Below are positions 53,091 to 64,000 of a stretch of DNA of 64,000 nt, in pieces. The notes under the pieces are model-generated. The model was given only the letters and a program-made list of their open reading frames with translations. It did no database searches and had not been told where the DNA came from. Origin of the DNA: Entomortierella parvispora (Eukaryota; Mortierellomycota; Mortierellomycetes; Mortierellales; Mortierellaceae); contig OY752149.1 of assembly GCA_963573315.1 (NCBI GenBank), positions 372,001 to 436,000 on the forward strand, read 5' to 3'. Every line of letters begins with the position of its first letter. The stretch's first letter is position 1. Position numbers and translations under genes: made by a program.

Positions 53091-54537
53091 TCACTGGCGC
53101 AAATGAGGCTGGTGGTAGGCAAAAGTGATTGGAGGTGCCGTTGGAGTCAACCCCTGATCCGCAGCATCATGTCGGTGGATTCGGATGTGCTGGTTCAGAT
53201 TGTCGCTACGCGAGAATCGCCTGGTACACGAATCGATAGGGCACCCGAACGCTGTAATATGAAGGTCGATTGATAGCCGGAGCGGATTAGTATTCGAACA
53301 CCCTGCCATGGCGAATTAGTTTCTCACTTCACCACATTGACCTACGTTTTTCTAGAGTATGGACGGAACGGATATGACGCTTGAGGTGCTCCTGGCGTCT
53401 GAACGGCCTATGACAGTCGTTGAACTGACACTGGTAGATAGGCCCCTGTGCATCTGTGCAAACAGAAGCCCGTCTTACCCTGACCTTGGGCGTCTTGTTT
53501 CGCTGCGATGACGATGAGGACGAAGAGGAGGAGGACGCCGTGGACATGATTGATGTCGAGGAAGAAGTTTGGAGCATGGCCACACTCTCTGGAGCATTGC
53601 CCTCAATGGATGGGGCTAGATAATCATGGAAATCGTCCGAGTGGCCAATAGGAAAGAGAGAGCCAGTTGAACCGTGCCTGGACCAAGCGTACTCTGAGAA
53701 ATCACTTTCGGTATCAAAGGATGAAAGACCTGTCTCAAAGAAAGAAACAGACTGACCCCGCAGAGCAGGTCGAAAAGGAGCTGACGACGGATCTTCAAAC
53801 GAAGGATTGAATGAAGAGTCGGTGCTGCTGTCGGACGAGGTGGACGAAGTTGGCGAGGAACTGGTTGCGGCCGGAAGGGCTTCATCCATCTGTTGGTTCA
53901 AGGCTTCAGATGCGCCGAGGCCAGAGGGGGCCTGCTGCAGAAAAGGGTCCGTCGGGAATTCAAGCTTCGGTTTCTGTGCGAGGGCCACTTCCAGATCATC
54001 AAAGGACGTGGCCAATTGGTCCATGGGATGTACAGGCTGTTGGTAGACGAAATTCGGGGCAGCTCCGCAGCTGAGGTTGCTCATCATGGAGTTTGAAGAA
54101 AGAACACCTGAGCCGAAAGGTGATGGGCCATTGTTGCCTCGGAGAGACTGGGCCGGTTCTGTGGGTAACACAGCTGCTGCTGGTGCCAGATTTTGACCAA
54201 GAGGAGGCAGTCCTTGTTGAGGTCCGAAGTTTGGCGACTGGAAGCCAATAGGAAACGAAGACGGGGCTTGTTGGTCCTGGTATGGCATGAAGACATCCTG
54301 ACCATGGCCAGAAAAGTGCATGTGAGGCGCGGATATTGAGCGTGAGAAAAGCGGTATAGCACCAATGGCCATGGTTGGCGCTGCAGTGGTCATCTCCATG
54401 AGTCGTTGGGCTTGTTGCTGTTGGTGTTGGTGTTGAATTTGAGATTGTTGGTGCTGGTGTAGGCGCTGCTGGAGATGCTCGTTTTGAGACATGTACGGGT
54501 GCGAGAACTGACGCGGTCTTTGATCAAAGTGAGCCAT
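53091..54537 (-). CDS. C2H2 zinc-finger transcription factor, Msn2/4-like
   Basis: Two exons in transcript order: 53346-54537 and 53091-53251, encoding 450 residues. The long N-terminal region is Gln/His-rich, then Ser/Pro-rich and acidic, as in activation domains. Two C-terminal fingers follow: CQFNDCHRPFRRQEHLKRH with IRSVH, then the linker HTLEKPFGC and CPIDSCTRRFSRSDNLNQH with IRIH. Both C-x4-C spacings and the recognition-helix residues (RxEHLKRH and RSDNLxQH) match the yeast Msn2/Msn4 group, which binds the stress element AGGGG. The intron splits the linker between the fingers, and the joined reading frame restores the conserved LEKPFGC. Only a short tail follows finger 2. Confidence 0.9.
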
Positions 54538-56104
<1,567 letters not shown>

Positions 56105-56745
56105 TGGCCTGTTGGTCAGTTTGACTATCGCCTTCTCGCACTCGTTCCAATTACATCCTCCTCAGGTCTCCTTCATTTGAAAAAGCGCCACACGCAGGCC
56201 AAACTGGGAAGCATGGTCTGGGAAAGGTTAGCGGAATGAGTCCAAAGGAGGCGACACTGTACTGCACTGGTGTCCGCATTTGCCATTAGGGGTGAGAAAT
56301 GAACCTTGAAACAGAGAGAAAGAATTCCCCCCCCCCCCCCACCGCATCGCTCTGATCGCAGGGGCCCTTGATTCTTGGCGATTGTCTCTCTGCCCTTCTG
56401 GTCTTCGTGGGTGTTGCACAGATGCAAAATGCATGCAATCTCAAATTAGATGTGCTTCTGGCCAAGTTCTGATACCTCTCCGGCCGTTGAGGATGCGTAA
56501 GCCTGCTCCCTTTGGAAACACAAGCAGGACTTGCCTCGCTCTCTTCGAATCGCACACCATGGATGTATCATGATCTCTCCTTGATCCTTGATGGAATGAA
56601 AACCGATACCATGTACACTTTCGGTTAATCGCTCATGGCCATCTGCACGCTTTGAAATTTGAACAAAGGACCTCAAAATTTCGTGGTTGGTATCTTTTGA
56701 TATACGAAGGCACATTCATTCGAGAGACGCCTTTCTTGAGTATAT

Positions 56746-58935
56746 AACATACTGTTCATGGTCGGCTGAAGACTCGAATAGAATCAACATCCCCTCAAGT
56801 CAAGCTTCCGTCATATATAGATGCATTGAGCCCCAAGAAACGGGCAGAGATCTATGAGGCAATGCGACGTCTCGAGCCACTCTTGGAACCAAGGAATAAC
56901 GTTAACGTTGGGAAAGACCTGCTCAGGACAGGTTCAAGGTTGAAATTTAGCAAAGCTTGCAGATCGTTTTCCTCGACACTTTGTTTTCCGCCCGATCCTT
57001 GTCCTACTGCCTGAAACGGACATTCGGTTCTCCGTGCTTCCCGAAAGTCTGGACACTACAACTCTCTGGATTAGTGTTCAATAGCACAGTGGTATTGCTC
57101 GGCACACCAGCTCAGCAGGTTCCAAGAAAACGGATTGCAAACCAGGCAGACACCAATCATGTCTCTGCTCGTGTTCCTTTGTTAGTTCTGCGGCCTCTCT
57201 GTACTTTGCATGAGCCTTTGGGGGCAGCCGACGAGATGAGCCCCGGCTCACCGCTTACTTGTTTTCTTCTAGAAACACGGTCCTTGCTCCTAATTGGACT
57301 CTTGACTATATGGATTGGGCACTGTCCACACCACAGGGTGGCCCTTTCGTAATAACCCTGCATGAGACAGAGTGCGGAGAATTGAAGGGTGTGCAGCAAT
57401 GTTTTTTTAACATCAGTCTGTGGGACCAAAGGCATTCTACCCTCCACACCATCGGGAAGGTTCAAGCGCCTGTAGAATTGCTTCTGCCATACACCATGAG
57501 AAGTCCCTTACCATTGCCTCGGGACGGACCACATCCGTTAACCTAAGTTTTGCCAGGGAGTTCCCATCCAGATTTGACGACGCTCTACATGCAAGGCATT
57601 GGACATGGTGCATGGCACTTCCTGCAACGGGTTCTCATCCCACCCCGCACCCACGGATAGCAAACTCAGTCCTCTGATTTTTTTTTTTTTCAAAACTGAG
57701 TCGTCTTAGCTCATTCCACCCCGTCCTTGGCGGTATAGGATATCCACTCCCTACCATCTTAACTTATTCTTGTTGTTTTCTCTTCTATGGTTTGCTGCTC
57801 TGACCTTGCACACTTTCTATAGTTTGTAAAGTTTGGCGTTTTGCTTTGATGGCAGGCATCGGCTTTGACAATCAATTGTTTGGTGACTCTCTCGATATTC
57901 AAAAAGCGGCCATACGGTATCACCCGAGGTTTGAAGTAGATAGTCATTAATTGGAGTTCAAAGGTTTGATCTGCAGCTCTTCACCGTCTCTTTCATCAAT
58001 TGTAGACACGCCCTCTGCGTTTCCTGTGTCTCACCGTGGCGTTATTATCTGTGCGCAGAGTCTTTCCTTCAACATTTGGGCAAGTGCCACGGCTGACATG
58101 ACCACACACAAGACCGAGAGCAAACGACATGCATTTAGAATTGATTGTCCTTGCAGCGGACTTCGATGGTTCCCTAACGATTAGAGTTCATCTGGCCAGC
58201 TAACACACCACGTGTCAACCAGCTGGGGCCAGATCGTGATGGACTCCCGTGTTTTTTTTTTGTCTCGTCAAAAGACCTACCAGGCGTTCTAAGTTGAAGG
58301 CGTGCACTCGTACCTGTGAACGGGTGGTGATCGTTCTGTAGAGCGGATTTCCGTGCATGCTTTATCAAGACACTAGTCTGTGGGCAGAAGCTGCTGTGTT
58401 CTGACTTCTAATCGCGGTCAACCTCTCTTTTTTCCCATGCAAAACCAACCATCTCCCATTTTTGTTTTCTTATTCTCTTTGACCTTGCATTAGTTCGAAC
58501 CTGTTCATGCTGCGTTGCTCAAAGATATTTTGACTCTCCCAGTCGGAATGTTCCGTCCTTTCTCGAACGTGCATCCTCCATCCACTGCAGTTTGCGCTCT
58601 TTGGGGGGGGGGCGTGTATGTTTCCCATGCCTTGCTCATTGTTATCCTTCGCGATAATCAGAGCTGGTAATTTGGTCCGCCGCGGAGGCTTCAAGAAAGA
58701 CATACATCGCGCCCCCTTTCTTGCCGTGAGCTTGGTCATAATCATTCGTGTTTTCCAGCCATTCAATTACTGCGAGTATGACCATGTTATCGTGCTCACT
58801 ATGTTTGTGCGTCTATTCCTACTGCAAAACAGCGGACGAATATGTATAGCCCTGTACAGCTTGGCTCCCACGCTTCCCATGGCCCACAGCCCGGAGGCTA
58901 GTGTTACAAACGATAAGAAGCAGTTGAAACTCTAG
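56746..58935 (+). pseudogene. frame-broken coding remnant(s) of unknown gene
   Basis: Several stretches read like ordinary protein but in different frames and interrupted by stops. They are ALSPKKRAEIYEAMRRLEPL near 56,823, KLADRFPRHFVFRPILVLLP near 56,955, NWTLDYMDWALSTPQGG near 57,290, FAREFPSRFDDALHARHW near 57,550, GFDNQLFGDSLDIQKAAIRY near 57,870, and AALLKDILTLPVGMFRPFSN near 58,515. Some junctions have splice-like ends, for example CTTCTAG at about 57,272 and GCATTAG at about 58,493. A multi-exon gene is therefore possible, but I could not join the pieces in one frame. I do not recognise the product. A decayed gene is the simpler reading. Confidence 0.3.
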
Positions 58936-60280
58936 CACTCTCTCTCTATTACTTTGTCCTCGAGATGTCTCATTGTAAAACTAAAAGATCCGTTCTTTGG
59001 GAACTGATAATAATAATAATAATAATAATACGGGACATAGGAGCGATTTATATTTTCAAGAGCAAACAGAGATGGATCTGACGCAGCAATGGGGCGGCGC
59101 TTTTGCTGTATGCTGTACGCCATGCTAAGATTAGAAATCGTCGATCCTTGGACATTTTTTTTTTTTTTTTGCCCTTGAGCAATTGATGGAGAATGATGTT
59201 GCGGCCGACCAGAAGCTCAGTGGCAAGGCAACACGGAGCCTGATGAAGTCTCGTCCACACTCCACTTTCATTGTATCCCTTGCGTTGTAATCCATAATCT
59301 GGCGCAGAATAACTAGAGTAGAGTCGGACAGATGCCTTCTTCAATCCTATTCCCGTCCTTTGGAGAAAAGAAAAAGGGTTCTGAAGTCCATTTCTGCACA
59401 AGATGCGGATAGACAAGTTCCCTTTTAATAGAGATACCAAAATTGATGTTGATGTTTTTTTTTGCAGCCCAGGCACTCTCAAAAATGGTTTGTACAATGG
59501 TGGGTGGGATGTGTCGACTTTTAGAGCGTGTTTGTGGGCGCGCTTGAGTCGAGACGCAACGCGCACTGAGATTAGCGTGGGTTTCTCGGAATCCTTGAGA
59601 ACGTGGCTTCTTCTCGCTCTTGCCTGCATGGACTATTCAATCGATAAAATCTCAGGGCGATGCTTCAAAGTTCTACAGGGCGCGAGGACAGAGCAATTGT
59701 GGTCTTTTTTTTTGTGTTCTTGTGTTTTTGTGTTTTTGGGTCGGTCTTCAAAAAAAAAAAAAAAAAAAAAAGGATGTGCTTCCGCGATCATACGGCCAAG
59801 TCATCTCTTGGAAGGAAATGCACAGACGCGCGCACCGTGTTCTTGGTCGAAGCAGCAAGGCGCCGCACTCTGACATGGGCTTTGCCCAGATGGGACGCTG
59901 GTTGCCCGTGTTTGTTTGTTTCTCCCAAGGCTCACCATGTCGATCCATTCCAAGAAAGGAGTTTAAGAGTTCTTTCACTTCAATCCCGAGGGGTGTCTGC
60001 CTTGTGCAAAACTGGAAGAAGATGTCGCGAACACAATGTTAACACTAAAGATTGACCTCGAGGCGGCGATGGTTGTGCAAAGGCAAAACGACGAGATCCC
60101 AGGCCATTTTCGTCTTGGTGGCAAAGCAAAGACGACGCGTCGCAAAAAAAAAAAAAAAAAAAAAAAAAAACGAAAATGGTGGCGTCCCCTTTCCTTCGCA
60201 TCTTTGTGTGCGACCACAGTAGAACCACATTTCATTCCTTCTGCACCACCTTCTGCTCCATCCACCTCCCCCTTCGACTC
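58936..60280. other. gene-poor upstream region of PNG1
   Basis: An (ATA)n/(TAA)n run at about 59007-59030, T runs near 59155-59170, and A runs at about 59751-59770 and 60145-60170. No gene supported. Confidence 0.5.
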
Positions 60281-62787
60281 ATGGACAAGCAGGACACCGC
60301 CGATAACAATGCCAGGAGAGTTCAGGACCTTGCTCGCCAGCTCGCGAGCCAGTTCTCGTCGATTCGCAGACAAGGGTCTCATGTTGCCCTTTCGCTCGAT
60401 GCAGGAACAAATGCACGCGAACAATCCGCATCTCAGGCTCGTGCCACCAACAATGCCAGCAGTACAAGCGCCATGCAGGGCTCAAGCTCGACGGACATTG
60501 CTGCTCTTGCCAGCCAGCTCGGGATGTTGCTGAACCGAGGCACTGCGGTGGCAGAGTCCCCTGTCTCGACGTCATTCAAAGATGTGCCTGACCCCTCCAT
60601 TTACGAAAAGGACTTTGCGGAAACATTCAACCGAGTCAATTCTTCCGTCCTGCGCTTTGAAGACCGGGACCTCTTGGTAAACAAGAGGATGGCTGATCAT
60701 AAGAAGGAAACCACTGTCATACTTTGTGCTCTCTGTATCGCTTGGGTAAACAAATCTAATTCTCGAGCCCTTTTTTTTGTTAGGATATGGCCAGCGAGCA
60801 AATGGACATTGGTCGACTTTTTGAGGAAGCAGAGGCCATGGCAAAAGACTTTCCGGAGGATAGCACGGACGATATTGTAATCAGGTATGACCTGCATGAC
60901 ACCTTCGACCTTCTCGGAGAAAGTGGGATTGGGATGCTGGGCAGGACTGTTGCATGAATCTGGTCACCAACCGTCGTCTTGCAGACAGTGGGAAGGATAA
61001 AAAGCCATGGGCTTGGCGAATATATCAAATTGTTGGATGTTTGTTAACAGTGGACTGTGGTTTTCTGGTGTCCTGTTTTTATATGGCGCGTGTGTACTGA
61101 TTCGCTGCGATGTGCGAGTTTAGACGTCTGCTGCACTGGTTCAAGAATGACTATTTTACATGGGTGAACGAACCACCTTGCGAGACCTGCCAGGTAAGTG
61201 CATCGTATGCGCTTTGAACAGTTCGAAAAAGAGACTGCTGAAGCCGCTTCATACTAGGATATCTGCGTGAAATGCACTTTGGCGCGAGATAACAAAAGCT
61301 CAAGGCTCCAGTGCGACAATACTGATAATTTTTCATAATTAATTTTTGATACAGGGGAAAACAATCTCGGTTGGAAGCGTGGCACCGTCAACACAGGAAG
61401 GATTAGACGGTGCAGGGGTTGTAGAGACATATCGCTGCGCACAATCGTGCCCACAACTGACGAGATTTCCAAGATATGGTGGCATGTCCAGCATTTTATT
61501 CAAGACGCGACGAGGCCGTTGCGGCGAATGGGCCAACGTACGTGTTTTTGCAACTGAGCGAACCATTTGACCAAATTGCATTGTATTTATCGTTTTGCTG
61601 GCAGTGCTTCACTGTTTTCTGTAGAGCATTAGGATACAGCGCACGATACGTGCATGATACCACGGACCATGTGTGGACTGAAGTCTGGAGTGAACACAAG
61701 AAACGATGGATCCACTGTGACTCCTGTGAGGCATCCTACGATCAACCGCTGCTATACACCACAGGATGGGGGAAGTCACTGAGTTACTGCGTGGCATTCT
61801 CAGGCAAGTTTCAATTTCGTATTTGAGCACTGATAATGATGGATGGTGAATCTGGAAATAGTCCCCCACAAGGTCAACTTACCACTTCGTTAACCTGAGA
61901 GGGAACTTCATCTTTTTTGTTTCACGGTACGCTGCATGCATGCAGCGGAAGAAGTGGTCGACGTGACCAGGCGGTACACTGTCGACTATTCGACTGTTGT
62001 TGCAAAAAGACGGCGATCGATTCGAGAACCTGTCCTTGCCAAGGTAAGGAAAAAAAAAAAAAAAAAGAAGGTTTAGTTTACCCTGCAGGACGAAGCTTTT
62101 GTTTTTGTTTTCTATTCTGGATGGCGTTGTGTTCTCGGGTCCGTTCATGGAACACAGCATCTAGAACCTCTGCCCGATGAGCTCTTTCGCCTTGGCTTCC
62201 CATTTTTTTGCACAATGAGGAACTCCGCGTAGATCTAGAAGCTGCAGTGGGGTCCCAGCGTTTGTTTGGGAGCTTGATATGACCATGTTACTGTACTGTA
62301 ACGAATAACAGAGTTCGGCTGTTTAACATGGGTGCTTTTCTGTCACTAGTTTCTCCATCAACTGTCCGAAGCCAACCTGGCGCGACTTGGCCTCACTCAA
62401 AAAGAGGTACTGGCGATTCGACAGCGGCAGGCTTTGGAAGCAGATGAGCTGTCAGGCCAGAACGGCGACCTCCGTGCAATCGAGACTCGGGAACGCGAAA
62501 GTGGTAGGTGAAATGAAGATGTCGCGTTTTGTTGTGGAGGTGTGATGAGCAGGGCACACGCACGCGCTCAAGCCGACCCTATTTTTGATCATCTCCGTCA
62601 TTAAGACACCGGTTTAATGACTTGTCGTGACAATGATATATGCCTCGCCGCCCCGACCCTCCCACTCCACTCCTCGGAGCTCGAAGATACCCGTCTTTTC
62701 TAACAAATGTTTTCCATCCCCCCGTTCAACTTTCGTTACAACATAGGGTCGGACGAATGGACAAAAGCTCGCGGTGAGAGGCATTGA
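60281..62787 (+). CDS. PNG1: cytosolic peptide:N-glycanase (PNGase), transglutaminase-like
   Basis: Eight exons: 60281-60676, 60784-60884, 61124-61193, 61355-61537, 61605-61803, 61946-62043, 62350-62503 and 62747-62787, encoding 413 residues. The enzyme removes N-glycans from misfolded glycoproteins exported from the ER. The N-terminal 130 residues are disordered (Gln/Ala/Ser). The core follows: [19 protein letters not shown], a zinc-binding CETC pair and its partner RCAQSC, then TRFPRY. The catalytic triad is Cys in [11 protein letters not shown], His in [10 protein letters not shown] and Asp in WIHCDSCE. The core closes with [13 protein letters not shown] joined to [10 protein letters not shown]. 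Intron 5 uses a GC donor (CAG|GCAAGT), supported because the join restores the conserved AFS-x-E-E-V-V-D-V-T block. The protein ends soon after [11 protein letters not shown], a short yeast-like form. Confidence 0.94.
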
Positions 62788-64000
62788 AGGCACCCTTTAT
62801 ATGACAATTGCACCGACCCTGAGGTGCGTCACATCCTTATCTTTTTGTGATGTAGCCCTGGATCCTCTGTTATGTTGCAAGTCTTGGTTTGTCGGCAGGA
62901 CGTACTCGCTCGAATATGATCATAGGCATGGTGCAAATCGGTCAAATTATTCCAACTAGCCACATGAAAACTCTAAGAATAAAAATCGATGCTTGGTCGA
63001 ACTATCTACTATGTTGCAAGCTGATGGAGCCTAGGCACCGGTCAATGACAGCGCCGTGGCTCTATGCTTCTTCACGGGGTATGCCGAGAAGAATACCTTC
63101 GGGAGGAAGGTTTGCATGATTGTGTTTCATTGTTCTCTATATTTCTTCGTCGTGGGCTCGTTCGCAGCAATCGACCCTCGTTGGCAATTTTCCCATTGGA
63201 GCCGAACTCACTGATGTTCATTCCTTTCCCCTTTGCTATTCAATTGATGATGCATGCAAACCATGTTCTTCTGGTAATAGTGGCCCTCTCTACCCGCCCA
63301 CCCTGATACATTGCGAGGATCTGGGAAGACTAAGATAAGGAAGGAGGACATCCCGTTCAATTAACAGCATTCGGATATGTCGGTTGTCTGGTCCGACGCT
63401 TGCCATCCGAGGCTCTGACTTGCCGTGGAGCCAACCTGCTGTGCCTTGTCCCGCATCATCTTCGGCAAATCACAGACGGATCTCATCTATTTTTTTTTGT
63501 CTTTTATTCGCCCTCATGTCACTATTCGAGAGAAGGCGAAACTATAGGTGCTACGGAAGTTTGCTTTGCCTTGCTTATCTATTGATTTTCTCCACAGGTG
63601 TCACCAGTTTGGAAGAAAGAAGAACCTGCTATGGGCGAGAAGGATGGGATGGAGAGCAACCAAAACATTCTTTTGAGCTGCTTGTTGTTGCTTGGCCCAA
63701 AGCTTTTTTTTTTCTTGTGCTCCACAAGTTTTCGCTCTCGCAAACTGCTTTTGTTTCTCAGTCATTCATACTCTTGCTATTGACGGAAGTCAATTGAACA
63801 CCCAGACTGGACAATGCGCAGGCCCTGCGCCCCTTCTCTCGAATGATAGGGCAGAGCTTGCATGGTTTGTGCTCAATTTGTTGTTTACTTGTCAATTGAA
63901 CAGGTTGGTGAAAGGTCGTCGGGAAAGTTTTTTTTTTTTTTTTTGAAGTCTCGACTTGACTTTGGCTTGTTTGGACCTCATTGGGAGCGTTTTCTTTTTG
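62788..64000. other. 3' flank of PNG1, nothing recognised
   Basis: About 1.2 kb with short frames only and T runs at 63703-63711 and 63930-63944. An isolated protein-like stretch near 63,085 could be a remnant, but nothing supports a gene, and the neighbouring gene probably lies beyond the window. Confidence 0.45.

Overview
The window looks like nuclear DNA from an early-diverging filamentous fungus. Mucoromycota is likely and a Mortierella-type fungus is my best guess; that placement is inference from gene content. The evidence is intron-containing genes with GT-AG splice sites (and two GC-AG introns), a fungal Zn(2)Cys(6) regulator, an alternative oxidase, a WASP that keeps its Rho-binding motif, GT17 glycosyltransferases, and many CAG/CAA-coded glutamine tracts. 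I see no prokaryotic operon, CRISPR array, tRNA or rRNA gene. Exon boundaries were placed by hand from splice consensus, reading phase and family similarity. For every multi-exon model below the exon lengths sum to whole codons.

Layout. 0.5-5 kb: a complex I 30-kDa subunit (NDUFS3) and a GNAT-family acetyltransferase. 5-10.6 kb: a repeat island made of a 198-bp tandem array, two nested 5'-truncated LINE retrotransposons, and decayed inverted copies of the 198-bp unit. 11.8-20.3 kb: a glutamine-rich protein with a CaaX prenylation tail, an acidic orphan, and an Ert1/AcuK-type zinc-cluster regulator. 21.4-25 kb: two tandem GT17 glycosyltransferases on the minus strand. 25.7-30.3 kb: a very acidic nuclear-type protein with SUMO-interaction-like motifs. 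30.5-34.9 kb: a VAP/Scs2 ER tail-anchored protein, divergent from a WASP/Las17 homologue. 35-38.8 kb: an F-box protein and a Lys/Glu-rich nucleolar-type protein. 39.8-45.8 kb: an alternative oxidase convergent with a Tcp11/Sok1 protein. 47-54.5 kb: two uncharacterised low-complexity proteins, a lipase, and an Msn2/4-like C2H2 regulator. 54.5-60.3 kb: a gene-poor stretch with a 175-bp (TGTC)n microsatellite and frame-broken coding remnants. 60.3-62.8 kb: a cytosolic peptide:N-glycanase (PNG1). I identify nothing after that.

Several genes fit together. NDUFS3 (complex I) and the alternative oxidase are the two ends of alternative respiratory routes. The Ert1/AcuK-type factor belongs to the family known in ascomycetes to control gluconeogenesis and, in some species, alternative oxidase. 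The GT17 enzymes and PNG1 act at opposite ends of N-glycan life. WASP, VAP and the lipase are ordinary housekeeping functions. Most genes lie in divergent or convergent pairs with 100-1,000 bp between them, so promoters and 3' ends are shared or abutting.
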